This document shows positions 8,065 through 16,901 of a stretch of DNA of 64,000 bases, in pieces (within the stretch, counting starts at the first letter, position 1; the number at the start of each line of letters is the position of its first letter). The notes beneath the pieces are model-generated. The model searched no databases. It was given only the letters and a program-made list of their open reading frames with translations, and had not been told where the DNA came from. A program made the translations under genes and the position numbers. Source of the DNA: Rhizobium bangladeshense (GTDB lineage: Bacteria > Pseudomonadota > Alphaproteobacteria > Rhizobiales > Rhizobiaceae); the NCBI RefSeq assembly GCF_017357245.1, contig NZ_CP071617.1, positions 1-64,000 of the forward strand, in the 5' to 3' direction.

Positions 8065-9099
8065 CTACAGATCCCAATAGTCCAACCGGCCTGCTTCGGA
8101 AAGCCGCCATATGTCAAGGCGGTGCCGTCGCGGCGGCATTCGGCCGATGGCGTCGACAAGCCGGCGGCCATCTCTACATCCTACGTTCCACCGCTCGTTT
8201 ATCGATTTGCGGGAATAGTCGAATGTCTTCAACCCAATGTCATCGAACCGGTTGCCATAGTCTAAATGGATGATTGTAATCGAGGCGCCCTCGCTGCTGT
8301 TGACCGCCGTCTTCAGCCGTCTCATAGCGTGCCGACTCTGCGAGCCGAACAGGATGTCGGTGGTCCGCCTAACCGTTTCCTCCATCGATGTCGGCACCTT
8401 GTCCTGCTGGGCGAACAAATCAAGGCAAATGCAAAGAACATCCTCTTGCAACTGGCCGGAGAAGAGGGCTTGCAGAGGTAGATTTGCTACAATTCCAGGA
8501 TCGACGAATGTTCGCCCGCCCACTGGGACGGGTGGGAACGCTATCGGGAAAGCCGTGCTCGCCATGATGTGGTCGACGGATAGCTCGCCGCCGCGGCTGT
8601 CGAACACGACCTCCTCGCCGGTCTCTATATCCACCGCCGTGATGATCACCGGGATGACGCCGTCAGAAATCCGGTGGAAGTCGATCAGTTCCGTCAATGT
8701 GTGCCGCAGCGGCTCGCTATTCAGCAAGCTCCGATCCGAAGCTCCAGGCGAGAGCACCGACCATACCCCTGGGAACGATGGACGGAACAAGCCGGGCCTA
8801 CCGGCCAGGAACGCCCGCAGCACGGAGCGTCGTCTTTCCGCCCGACCAGTTATGACGGCCAGAGGATGGAAGAAGGGCAGTTCAGTCTCAGCCGCCAGAT
8901 CCCAGAAGCGCCGTAGCTGTGGCACGCGCTTCTCCGGCCTGTTTCCGGCTATGACGGCTCCAGTCACTGCTCCAATCGAGGCGCCTGCAATCCGGCCCAC
9001 CTCGACCCCGTTTTGATAGAGGACCTCGTAGACTCCAGCGTGATAGGCGCCGAGCGCGTTGCCACCGGAAAAGCAAAGCCAAATGTCTGGCGTGTGCAT
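8065..9099 (-). CDS. Patatin-like phospholipase
   Basis: A 344-residue protein with the patatin catalytic pattern. The oxyanion motif is SGGNALGAYHAGV at 11-23, the nucleophile elbow GASIG at 39-43 (Ser41), and the second dyad residue in VDPG (Asp200). Patatins are acyl hydrolases with a Ser-Asp dyad acting on phospholipids or other lipids. No signal peptide is evident, so it is probably cytoplasmic or delivered by another route. A CGGAG box lies eight bases before the ATG. It stands alone, upstream of the first importer operon and on the same strand. A link to glycerophosphodiester supply by deacylation of phospholipids is attractive, but nothing here proves it. Confidence 0.88.
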   Translation of the reverse strand: MHTPDIWLCFSGGNALGAYHAGVYEVLYQNGVEVGRIAGASIGAVTGAVIAGNRPEKRVPQLRRFWDLAAETELPFFHPLAVITGRAERRRSVLRAFLAGRPGLFRPSFPGVWSVLSPGASDRSLLNSEPLRHTLTELIDFHRISDGVIPVIITAVDIETGEEVVFDSRGGELSVDHIMASTAFPIAFPPVPVGGRTFVDPGIVANLPLQALFSGQLQEDVLCICLDLFAQQDKVPTSMEETVRRTTDILFGSQSRHAMRRLKTAVNSSEGASITIIHLDYGNRFDDIGLKTFDYSRKSINERWNVGCRDGRRLVDAIGRMPPRRHRLDIWRLSEAGRLDYWDL

Positions 9100-9374
9100 G
9101 CGCTACGCTCCGTTCATCGTCCAGCAAATGTTCTGTCCGCTGGAGGGCTTTTCGCGGACTCTCTGCAACAACCCGGCGATGCCAGTTCGTGCGCCGTGCC
9201 ATTGTCGAGCGACAAACCACGCGCAGTCTGCTTCCGACCGGCAAGGGGTGTGCTAGCGGACACAAGCAAGTTCCCGCCAGTTGGCGTTGCTTCGATCGCG
9301 GCGTTCAGCCAGTCGTCGCCGGGCAGGCGCTGCCTCCAATCAACGGGTCTTTTCAGTGCCGTTAGGCGTCGTGA

Positions 9375-9701
9375 TCATAGTGGGTCCGCCCCCGTTGCCT
9401 TGAACGGTCGGATCCCGATCGCTGCTTCCGGGGCACGGGCGGGACCGCTGGCAGGGTTATCATCGAAGGCGCCGGAACCAGAGGGCTGCGCATTGATGGG
9501 GTCGGGCTTCGTCGACGCTGTTGCCTGAGGATCCTGGTCGATGCTCTCGCCCCAGAACTCCGCAACGGTCCATGCGACCATGACGAGGGCGAGACCTCCT
9601 ATGAGGACCATGAACACGGGTCGGCCCCACGGCCCTTGGCGAGCTTCAGACGCGGACTCCACCACGACGCGTCGTTCATCCAAATTCTGGTTTTCGTTCA
9701 T
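9375..9701 (-). CDS. Small single-span membrane protein, unknown function
   Basis: A 108-residue protein not recognised as a named family. Residues 1-27 are hydrophilic, 28-49 form one membrane helix (VFMVLIGGLALVMVAWTVA), and the rest is a Pro/Ala/Asp-rich low-complexity tail, probably periplasmic. A GGAAGGA box lies about 11 bases before the ATG, slightly far. The layout of hydrophilic part plus single helix resembles the protein at 10270-10611, though orientation and sequence differ. Support is codon composition and plausible membrane topology. Confidence 0.5.
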   Translation of the reverse strand: MNENQNLDERRVVVESASEARQGPWGRPVFMVLIGGLALVMVAWTVAEFWGESIDQDPQATASTKPDPINAQPSGSGAFDDNPASGPARAPEAAIGIRPFKATGADPL

Positions 9702-10269
9702 GCTCGTTCAAATCCTTCCGCCAGCAACAAATTCGATTGACGACAAAGCTGCGGAGCATCGATTCGTGCTCTCTTTCGCCCGTCGACCTAACCTGATTGA
9801 GCCGGCCGGGGTTCCTGCTGGCGAACAGAAACCTCCAAGCAACCAGCAGCATCTCCCAGCTGATTGATGATGGTGTTACGGTGCGTAGCGAAAGGCTGAC
9901 ACGCCGCATACGTCGCAACAACGGCGCCGTCGATCTCGTCATGAACGCCTCAGCCACCTCGTAAAGGTGTGAGCTCGCGCTTTCGTTGGACCACTGGACC
10001 GCCCGCCCGGCTTTTCGGCTGGAGAAATGACGCCACCTCGCGGCGGGGCAGATGAAGGTGCGGGAACCTTCCGTCACTTTCGTTGTTAGCAGTATCTATT
10101 CGAGGGACGGATGGATATGGCGGTAGTTGGTATCTCCTCTCCTGGGCGACCGGACTTCATCTGGCGGAGCGTTCCGGCATCAGCGGCCAAGACCTGAAAG
10201 AGGTTGGCACAAGGGACATCGAAAAACGGATGCCATCGAAGCCCTGCCATCGAACACGGAGAGCCCGGG
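9702..10269. other. Intergenic region without recognisable gene
   Basis: About 570 bases between two divergently placed small membrane-protein genes. Open frames exist on both strands but none has a convincing ribosome site or recognisable protein. It probably contains the promoters of both small genes; no clear operator or repeat was seen. Confidence 0.4.
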
Positions 10270-10611
10270 ATGACGCACAACAATCGTAGAAACGCCGCTG
10301 AGGTTCGCGGTCAGATCCAATCGGGTGAAAGCGGAGACATCAGATCGGGTTTCGACCCCGCAGCTGCGCCGCTCGAGACGGACGCCGAGGCCGCGGGCCA
10401 GCCGTTGGGACCCCAAGAGGTGGAAACAGCCCTGCATACACAGAGCCGAGGAGCGGCAGACCGCCAACGGAACTATGACGTGGCGATGCGCGAACCAGGG
10501 ACCGCCGGGACCGAACCGCAATCGATCCGTTCGCCTGCCCTGCGCATCTTCATTGTAACGTTGGCTGTTGTTGCGCTTGCAATAGCGGTCGCAAGCTGGA
10601 TCTACAGCTGA
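10270..10611 (+). CDS. Small C-tail-anchored membrane protein, unknown function
   Basis: A 113-residue protein of unknown family. The first 85 or so residues are hydrophilic and rich in Gly, Gln, Ala and Glu; the end is one hydrophobic helix (IFIVTLAVVALAIAVASWIY) running to the C-terminus, as in tail-anchored proteins. The ATG at 10270 follows a GGAG box eight bases upstream; the open frame extends further upstream but without a better start. No conserved neighbours that would indicate a role. Confidence 0.55.
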   Translation: MTHNNRRNAAEVRGQIQSGESGDIRSGFDPAAAPLETDAEAAGQPLGPQEVETALHTQSRGAADRQRNYDVAMREPGTAGTEPQSIRSPALRIFIVTLAVVALAIAVASWIYS

Positions 10612-10715
10612 CGATTCAAAAGGGGTCGTTGAGATATGGAGCAGCGTCGACCGGTTCGATAGGGATATCCAGGTTGCTATTCGGCGGCGTCCCGGACTCG
10701 GCGATTTTGCGGCAT

Positions 10716-10904
10716 CTACGCAGAGCTGATGATTTCAAAATCAGACAGCATCGCGTGCTGATCGGTGCCGAGAAGGGCTAGCGTCCAGTAGTCGGGGTCT
10801 TTGCCGAAAACTGTCGAAACCTGAACCACGGTGACGTTCCCGTCGAAGAACTTCGAAGACTTTGCCCAGTAGAAGCAGCCTGGCGTGAAATTCGCTGCAC
10901 CCAT
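10716..10904 (-). CDS. Small conserved-looking protein, unknown function
   Basis: A 62-residue protein. The ATG at 10904 is chosen because GGGAG sits eight bases upstream; a longer frame exists but lacks such a site and has atypical composition. The sequence is rich in aromatic residues, with FYWAKSSKFFDG, then VTVVQVSTVFG, then DYWTLALLGTDQH and a final FEIISS. The regular alternation suggests a small beta-sheet fold. Function not recognised. Confidence 0.5.
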   Translation of the reverse strand: MGAANFTPGCFYWAKSSKFFDGNVTVVQVSTVFGKDPDYWTLALLGTDQHAMLSDFEIISSA

Positions 10905-11142
10905 GACGCTTACTCCCACGATGGCAGATTTTACATAGAAGAACATGATTCGCTTTTGGACGGGTCGCCAGGACGACCTTTGTACGTTTGCTGACACAGG
11001 CATCGCCATATTGGGTGCAAATGGCAATAAAGTTGCTTAGTTCGCTTTGCTGCCCGGAACAGGCAGCACCAAGCCGACTATTCCATTCCGTTTGAGCAAT
11101 AGAGTGCTTCCATGTGAACAGGAAAGGCTCTAGCATCGCTTC

Positions 11143-11601
11143 ATGAGCCTTGAATCCGTCCGCAACTTCCTCCGTGCTCACGCACCCGATATCGAAATCA
11201 TCGAAACCGCAGAGAGCTCCTCGACCGTGGCGCTAGCCGCCGAGGCCCACGGCGTCGAGCCCGCCCAGATCGCCAAGACGATTTGCCTGCGCGTCGGCGA
11301 GCAGATGATGCTGGTCGTCGCCGGCGGTACGGCGCGACTCGACAATCGCAAGGTCAAGGACACTTTTGGAGCCAAGGGGCGCATGCTCGATGCCGAAGAG
11401 GTCGTCGCGGTCACCAGCCATCCCGTCGGCGGTGTCTGCCCGTTCGGCCTGCCCTCGCCGCTGCCCATCTATTGCGATATTTCGCTGAAACGCTTCGACG
11501 AAGTGGTGCCGGCGGCCGGCTCGACCAACTCGGCTGTGCGCATCGCCACAGGGCGACTGGCTGAGCTGACCGGTGCCAGCTGGGTCGACGTCTGTCAGTA
11601 A
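11143..11601 (+). CDS. YbaK/EbsC (aminoacyl-tRNA deacylase-like) protein
   Basis: A 152-residue single-domain protein of the YbaK / ProRS INS-domain superfamily. Typical elements are the N-terminal TAESSSTVALAAEAHGV region, AKTICLRV, the lysine-bearing KDTFGAKG loop, and a Gly/Pro-rich VGGVCPFGLP segment near the end. Family members hydrolyse mischarged tRNAs such as Cys-tRNA(Pro) or Ala-tRNA(Pro) in trans. It is monocistronic. The exact tRNA specificity cannot be assigned from sequence alone. Confidence 0.88.
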   Translation: MSLESVRNFLRAHAPDIEIIETAESSSTVALAAEAHGVEPAQIAKTICLRVGEQMMLVVAGGTARLDNRKVKDTFGAKGRMLDAEEVVAVTSHPVGGVCPFGLPSPLPIYCDISLKRFDEVVPAAGSTNSAVRIATGRLAELTGASWVDVCQ

Positions 11602-11686
11602 AGCGAACAGAAGAGCTTCAAACTCGAGAAAGAGCACCTATATTAGCTTTCGATATAACATGACTGTGCATGACAGGAGATCAGGA

Positions 11687-12697
11687 ATGCCGGGTGCCGT
11701 TTCGCGTTTTGCCAAGATTGCGGCGATTGCCGTACTGACGAGCGCTACCGTTTTTGCTTCGCTCGGTGATGCCGAGGCCCGCCGCGCCGGCAGCTCCGGT
11801 TTCGGTAGCCGCGGCACGCGCACTTTCCAGGCTCCGCCTGCCACCCAGACCGCGCCGACTACTGCTGCGCCGATCGAACGGTCGATGACGCCGCGCCCGC
11901 AGACGACTGCGCCTGCTACGGCACAGCAGCCGCTCGGCGCCCAGCGGCCCGGTTTCTTCAACGGCTTCGGCCGTTCGATGATCGGCGGCCTGATTGCCGG
12001 CGGCCTGCTCGGCATGTTGCTCGGCCACGGTTTCGGCGGCGGCTTCGGCTTCCTCGGCATGCTGTTGCAGATCGCTTTGATCGGCGGCGCCATCATGCTT
12101 GCCATGCGGTATTTCGCCAGCCGCCGTCAGCCTTCTTACGGCGTCAGCGGCCAGAGTCGATCCTTCGGCCAGTCCTTCAACATGTCGCCCGGGAACAATT
12201 CGTCGTTCCGGATCCCGGCGATCGGTTCGGGCGCCGGCTACGGCGGACAGTCGCGCGGCGGCAATCGCCCCAGCGACGAGATCGGGCTGGCGCAGGCCGA
12301 TCTGGATCAATTCGAGGAATTGCTGACGAGCGTGCAGACCGCCTACGGCGCCGAAGACTACGGCACGTTGCGCCGGCTGACGACGCCCGAGGCAATGTCC
12401 TACCTTGCCGAAGAACTCGGCGAAAACGCCACCAACGGCGTGCGCAACCGCGTCTCCGACGTCAAGCTGCTGCAGGGCGATATCGCCGAAGCGTGGCGCG
12501 AGGACCGCCAGGAATATGCGACCCTCGCCATGCGTTACTCCTCGATCGACGCCATGGTCGAACGTGACAGCGGCCGTGTCGTTTCCGGCGACAACCGTCA
12601 TCCGAGCGAAAGCACCGAGATCTGGACCTTCGTGCGCAAGCCGGGCTCGGACTGGAAGCTCGCTGCGATCCAGGGCACTGGCCAGCGCGCAGCTTAG
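11687..12697 (+). CDS. Tim44-like domain membrane protein
   Basis: A 336-residue protein starting at the ATG at 11687, with AGGAGA six bases upstream; earlier in-frame ATGs lack this. It begins with a signal-like segment (residues 5-29), then a Thr/Pro/Gln-rich linker, a Gly-rich hydrophobic region near residues 90-140 (GGLIAGGLLGMLLGHGFGGG and a following helix), and a C-terminal Tim44-like domain from about residue 200. The last part contains LLQGDIAEAWREDRQEYATL and ESTEIWTFVRKPGSDWKLAAIQ, typical of the alpha/beta Tim44/MRPL45 fold. It is likely anchored in the inner membrane. Function in bacteria is poorly defined. A hairpin terminator follows. Confidence 0.85.
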   Translation: MPGAVSRFAKIAAIAVLTSATVFASLGDAEARRAGSSGFGSRGTRTFQAPPATQTAPTTAAPIERSMTPRPQTTAPATAQQPLGAQRPGFFNGFGRSMIGGLIAGGLLGMLLGHGFGGGFGFLGMLLQIALIGGAIMLAMRYFASRRQPSYGVSGQSRSFGQSFNMSPGNNSSFRIPAIGSGAGYGGQSRGGNRPSDEIGLAQADLDQFEELLTSVQTAYGAEDYGTLRRLTTPEAMSYLAEELGENATNGVRNRVSDVKLLQGDIAEAWREDRQEYATLAMRYSSIDAMVERDSGRVVSGDNRHPSESTEIWTFVRKPGSDWKLAAIQGTGQRAA

Positions 12698-12706
12698 CCT
12701 TTATAG

Positions 12707-12741
12707 ATGCCGCCCAAGCTGTCAGGCAGTTCGGGCGGCAT
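12707..12741. terminator. Convergent-gene terminator hairpin
   Basis: Arms 12707-12715 (ATGCCGCCC) and 12733-12741 (GGGCGGCAT) are perfectly complementary, followed by TTTC on the plus strand. It lies between the Tim44-domain gene and the convergent dehydrogenase gene and can serve both. Confidence 0.75.
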
Positions 12742-12743
12742 TT

Positions 12744-13775
12744 TCAATTCACCGCGACCGGCTTGGACCGCATACGGGAAACAGTCTCGCGTTCGGCGCG
12801 CTTGCAACGCATCGGTGGCAAGTTGCGATCCATCAGGTCCATGTCTTCCAACACCATGTCGCCCATCTTCTTGAAGGCGCTGTCGAGCGCGCCGGCGCGG
12901 TGCGCCGAGCGGATGAAGCCCTTCAGGCTGCGTACCGGATGATCAGGCGGCAGCGGCTCCTCAGGGTAGACGTCGCTGGCCGCGACGATATGGCCCGATG
13001 AAACGGCCCCCATCAGCGCATCGAAATCGACGACGTCGGCGCGGCTGAGCAGGATGAAGGCTGCGCCCTTGCGCATGCTGGCAAACGCCTCAGCGCCGAG
13101 AAAGCCCCTGTTTTCGCTGGTGACGGCCGCGACCACGAAGATGAAGTCGCTCCTCGTCAGAACGTCTTCCAGACTTGCGGCTTCGACGCCGTTTTCCTCG
13201 AGAATCGAGCCGGGCAACCAGGGATCGAACACCCTGATGTGCGCCCGGAACCCGGATAGAACCCGCCGCAGCGCCTTGCCGAGATCGCCGAAGCCGACGA
13301 TCCCGATCTCGGAGCCGGCGATCAGCCGCGCGCTCGCATTGCCCTCCCCGCCCCAGAGTTCGCTGCCGTCGCGGAAGGCAACATCCGCATCGACGATGCC
13401 GCGCGCCAAAGCCAGCGCAAAGCCGAGACCGATTTCGGCCACCGGCTCGGCAAAGACCTGTCCGGTGGTCACGACATGAATGCCGCGCTGGAAGAGCACA
13501 TCATAGGGCATGTTGTTCAGAAGATTGCTCTCGACATTGAGGATCGAGCGCAGTGCCGGCATTCTGGCGAGCGTTTCCGCTGAAAGCGGCGGCTGGCCGA
13601 TGATGTAACGCGCCCTGCTGAGGATGTCGTCGTCGAGCCCGGCGATATTTTCGGGATTGGCTTCGAGGACCTCGTATTTCGAATGCAGTTTGGCGCGTGC
13701 CTTGTCGCTGAAGATCAGATCGAGCGTGCGCGGCTCGGGCGCGCTGATCGCCAATGGCCGTTCGATATTTGTCAT
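12744..13775 (-). CDS. D-isomer 2-hydroxyacid dehydrogenase family protein
   Basis: A 343-residue protein. The ATG at 13775 follows GGAGGAG at six bases. The Rossmann NAD-binding segment reads IGIVGFGDLGKALRRVLSGF, then HIRVFDPW with the acidic residue expected after the second strand. The substrate part and the late SAHRAGAL motif, which carries the catalytic His, resemble phosphoglycerate-dehydrogenase/glyoxylate-reductase relatives. It would reduce a 2-oxoacid or oxidise a D-2-hydroxyacid with NAD(P)H. It stands alone, with a terminator between it and the convergent Tim44 gene. Substrate unknown. Confidence 0.85.
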   Translation of the reverse strand: MTNIERPLAISAPEPRTLDLIFSDKARAKLHSKYEVLEANPENIAGLDDDILSRARYIIGQPPLSAETLARMPALRSILNVESNLLNNMPYDVLFQRGIHVVTTGQVFAEPVAEIGLGFALALARGIVDADVAFRDGSELWGGEGNASARLIAGSEIGIVGFGDLGKALRRVLSGFRAHIRVFDPWLPGSILEENGVEAASLEDVLTRSDFIFVVAAVTSENRGFLGAEAFASMRKGAAFILLSRADVVDFDALMGAVSSGHIVAASDVYPEEPLPPDHPVRSLKGFIRSAHRAGALDSAFKKMGDMVLEDMDLMDRNLPPMRCKRAERETVSRMRSKPVAVN

Positions 13776-14072
13776 GAGCATCTCCTCCACCGCGGGCGGC
13801 TTGCGTTGCCCGGGCTGGAGAATTGATAACCTTCGATCGCAGCGGTTTCCAGTTGGCGGACGAGAAATTGGAGAGCGAGCCTCGCATCGGCCGCTCATCA
13901 TGAGTGGTCGAAGCAATTGAAAGCGGCATTTGCCTATCAGATAAGCAATTGAAATCTCTCAACATTCATGGCTTTTTCTGTTGACGGTCCGAATTGCTTG
14001 AATTAGCTTCAGGCGCGCAATCTCGGCGCGTCGCCGCCGCGGAAAATCGACGAATCGCAAAGGAAACGAACA
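13776..14072. promoter_or_regulatory. Divergent intergenic region
   Basis: About 300 bases between the dehydrogenase and hupE-like genes, transcribed away from each other. The part near 13925-14000 is AT-richer than the surroundings, as expected for promoters, but no motif was assigned. No gene seen. Confidence 0.4.
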
Positions 14073-14672
14073 ATGAAGTCAGTATTTAAGAGCGGCCTGC
14101 TTGCCTTGGCTTCCCTAGCGCTTCCGGCGGTCGCTTCCGCCCATCCTGCCGTTGGTGATGCTGCCGGCTTCAGCCATGGCTTTGCTCATCCAATGTCCGG
14201 GCTCGATCATGTCCTCGCCATGGTGATGGTCGGTGTGGTTGCTTTCCAGCTCGGCGGCCGCGCCATCGCGCTCCTGCCGGTGACCTTCGTTCTGATGATG
14301 GCGTCTGGCGGTGCTCTCGGTGTTGCAGGCGTTGCTCTTCCCTACGTTGAAACCGGCATTGCGCTTTCCGTCGTCGTTCTTGGGATCATGGTTGCAATCA
14401 ATGTCAGAGCGCCGCTGGCCGCGGCGCTCGCCATGGCGGGTCTCTTCGCCGTCTTTCACGGTCATGCCCACGGCGCCGAAATGCCGGAAGATGCAGCCGG
14501 GGCCGCCTATGCTGCCGGCTTCATGATGGCAACGGGACTTCTGCATGGCGCCGGCCTAGCTCTCGGCTACGTCATCGGCCGCGCCGGAGAACGCCAAGCC
14601 GTTTTCGTCACGCGGGCGGCCGGCGGCGTTGCCTCCCTATCGGGCCTGGGCATCCTGGCCGGTTTGATCTGA
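14073..14672 (+). CDS. HupE/UreJ family metal-transporter-like membrane protein
   Basis: A 199-residue membrane protein with a signal peptide (residues 1-23, ending AVASA) and about six hydrophobic helices. The family hallmark HPMSGLDHVLAMV is at about residues 32-44, and a His-rich HGHAHG lies in the middle. HupE/UreJ proteins import Ni2+ or Co2+ for hydrogenase or urease. No hydrogenase or urease gene is in the window; the only evident metallocofactor user is the B12-dependent mutase at 26.6 kb. AAGGAA lies before the ATG. It is monocistronic and followed by a strong hairpin. Confidence 0.88.
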   Translation: MKSVFKSGLLALASLALPAVASAHPAVGDAAGFSHGFAHPMSGLDHVLAMVMVGVVAFQLGGRAIALLPVTFVLMMASGGALGVAGVALPYVETGIALSVVVLGIMVAINVRAPLAAALAMAGLFAVFHGHAHGAEMPEDAAGAAYAAGFMMATGLLHGAGLALGYVIGRAGERQAVFVTRAAGGVASLSGLGILAGLI

Positions 14673-14820
14673 GTCTGTTGGCATCTCGGCAAGAAGGCGG
14701 GGCGCAGCTGGCGCACCTCCTTTTGACAATTGCGCCCGGCATGCTGCGACGCAGTGCCGGGGCAACGAGCTGATGGATGACGCTGCGAGAAGGAAGAGCC
14801 GGAGGCGCAGAAATAGATAT

Positions 14821-14851
14821 GGAAGGGCGCGGTCTAGAGCCGCACCCTTCC
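14821..14851. terminator. Bidirectional terminator hairpin
   Basis: A 12-base stem (arms 14821-14832 and 14840-14851, one mismatch) with a seven-base loop, flanked by CTCTTTC on the plus side. It separates the hupE-like gene from the convergent fusion dehydrogenase gene. Confidence 0.75.
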
Positions 14852-14859
14852 CTCTTTCA

Positions 14860-16863
14860 TCAGCCTTCCAGCCACTTCACCTCGTCGGGCGTCAGCCGGA
14901 TATCGAGAGCTGAGAGGCTGTCTTCCAGCTCCGCCACAGTGCGCGGCCCGATCAGCGGAATTACCGGGAAGGGCTGAGCGATGACGTAGGCGAGCGCGAT
15001 ATGGATCGGGTTGCGGCCGAGCCTGTTGGCGAGCTCGATGGCGCGGTCGCGGCGTCCGAAATTGCGCTCGGAATACCAGACGCGCACGATCTCCTCATCA
15101 TCCTTCTTGTCGCGGCCGGCGCGGTCGGTAAAGAAGCCGCGTCCCTGGCTGGACCAGGCGAAGTTCGGGATCTGCTTTTCGTTCAGCCATTTCTTCCAGT
15201 CGTCATCGGAGGCGGCGACGCAACCGGCCCAGATCGGATCCAGCATCTCGGCGAGCGAAAAGTTGTTGGAGAGTGCTGCCGGCGCCGTTTTGCCGGTCTT
15301 TTCGGCATAAGCGGTCGCCTCGTCGAAACGTGCGCGCGTCCAGTTCGAACCGCCGAAGATGCCGCGAATGCGGCCGCGTTTGACCTCGGCATCCATGGCA
15401 TCGACAAATTCGCCGACGGGCACGTCGGTATTGTCGCGATGCATGAAATAGATGTCGACATAGTCGGTTTTCAGCCGGGCGAGCGACTGGTCGAGCTGCT
15501 TTGCGATCATATCGGGATAGCAGAGCGGCGAATGCGCCCCCTTGCCGATCAGCACGATCTCCTCGCGCGGCACTTTGCGGCTGGTGTGCCAGTCGCCGAA
15601 GATCGATTCCGTCTTGCCGGCGCCATAGACATAGGCCGTGTCGAAGGCATTGCCGCCGGCCTCGTAATAGGCGTCGAGCGTCAGCGAGGCGGCGGCGAAA
15701 TTCGGAAAGAATTCGAAGCCGAGTGTGACGACGGAGGCCGGCTTGGAAATGCCGGGGATCTGGCGTTGCGGAATGCCGCTGCCGCGGGTGACTGCGCCAC
15801 CGGCAATATTCGTCGTGCGCCGCGTTGCTTTCTCGACGCCATATTCGAGACCGATCGATGCGCGCCACTGATCGAGCACGCGCAGGTTTGCAATCGAATC
15901 CGCCCAGCTCATGCCGGGAGAGCTGAATTCGGTCCTGCCTGCGCGGATGGCATCACCCGCCGCGTCGACCTCGAAGGAGTAAAGCCAGCGCTCCTCTTTA
16001 ATCTCGATGGTTTCCTGTTTGCCGCCCTTGAAGATCTCGATCTTGCCGATGCCGCCCTTGTGGCCGGAGGCGAACCAGAAGTCCTGGACCTCGATCCGTC
16101 CCTCCGAACCGATGATGCGCAGCACGTTGTCCTGCTGGGCCATGATCGAGCAGGAGACTTCGGCAATGATCTCGTTCGGGAATTTGAGCACCGCCGAAGC
16201 CCATTCATCGACACCGCTCTCTCCGAGATGGCCGACGCCGGAGACCTTCTCCGGTTCGAGGAAAGCCTTGCCCTCGGCGGCGCCGGCAATCAATCTCGCC
16301 ATGGACACGGGATAGCCGCCGACATCGAGAATGCCGCCACCGGCGGTTTCATTGGCGAAGAGCCGATGCTCCGGCTTATAACTGCCCATGTTGAAGCCGA
16401 AGCTCGAGCGGATGATGCGCAGCGTGCCGATGACGCCGCTCCTGATGAGTTCCACAAGCTTTTCCGTCTGCGGATGCACGCGGTACATGAAGGCTTCGCC
16501 GGCAAAGACGCCGGCCTTCTTGGCTTCATAATAAACCGCCTCGGCATCATAGGCCGAAAGGGCGATCGGCTTTTCCACGAGAATATGCTTGCCGGCGCGT
16601 GCAGCCTTGATGGCCCATTCGGCATGGCCGGTGTGGGGTGTGGAGATATAGATCGCGTCTACTTCCTTGTCGGAAAGCAGCGCCTCGTAGCCATTGACGA
16701 TGCGGGCGCCGGGGAAGTTGTCGGCAAGTCCCTGTTTGCTGGGATTACGGGTGGCGATTGCCACAAGTTTGCCGGTGCGCGAATGAGCAACGCCATCTGC
16801 AAAGGTGCGGGCGATGGTGCCGGGGCCGATGATGCCCCAGCGAATCGGTCGGTCGGAATTCAT
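14860..16863 (-). CDS. Fusion protein: Gfo/Idh/MocA dehydrogenase + aldo/keto reductase
   Basis: A single 667-residue frame joining two oxidoreductase families. Residues 1-340 are Gfo/Idh/MocA: Rossmann GIIGPGTIA at 10-18, EKP at 97-99 and the C-terminal alpha/beta substrate domain with GGGILDVGGYP at 175-185. A linker of about 25 residues follows. Residues from about 365 to the end are an aldo/keto reductase barrel with Asp408, Tyr413, Lys441 and His475 in the tetrad positions, and IPLIGPR near the end. Both active sites look intact. It is the last gene of a sugar-type ABC operon, so it probably acts on the imported sugar or polyol by two redox steps. No frame break is seen at the junction. 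Confidence 0.9.
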   Translation of the reverse strand: MNSDRPIRWGIIGPGTIARTFADGVAHSRTGKLVAIATRNPSKQGLADNFPGARIVNGYEALLSDKEVDAIYISTPHTGHAEWAIKAARAGKHILVEKPIALSAYDAEAVYYEAKKAGVFAGEAFMYRVHPQTEKLVELIRSGVIGTLRIIRSSFGFNMGSYKPEHRLFANETAGGGILDVGGYPVSMARLIAGAAEGKAFLEPEKVSGVGHLGESGVDEWASAVLKFPNEIIAEVSCSIMAQQDNVLRIIGSEGRIEVQDFWFASGHKGGIGKIEIFKGGKQETIEIKEERWLYSFEVDAAGDAIRAGRTEFSSPGMSWADSIANLRVLDQWRASIGLEYGVEKATRRTTNIAGGAVTRGSGIPQRQIPGISKPASVVTLGFEFFPNFAAASLTLDAYYEAGGNAFDTAYVYGAGKTESIFGDWHTSRKVPREEIVLIGKGAHSPLCYPDMIAKQLDQSLARLKTDYVDIYFMHRDNTDVPVGEFVDAMDAEVKRGRIRGIFGGSNWTRARFDEATAYAEKTGKTAPAALSNNFSLAEMLDPIWAGCVAASDDDWKKWLNEKQIPNFAWSSQGRGFFTDRAGRDKKDDEEIVRVWYSERNFGRRDRAIELANRLGRNPIHIALAYVIAQPFPVIPLIGPRTVAELEDSLSALDIRLTPDEVKWLEG

Positions 16864-16901
16864 GGAAAATCCTCTTTCGTCTTTCTGCCTTGGGATTGCG
16901 G

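Noticed and set aside
9676..10077. 133-residue minus-strand frame overlapping the small membrane-protein gene
   Set aside because: No ribosome site, no recognised family, composition like non-coding DNA.
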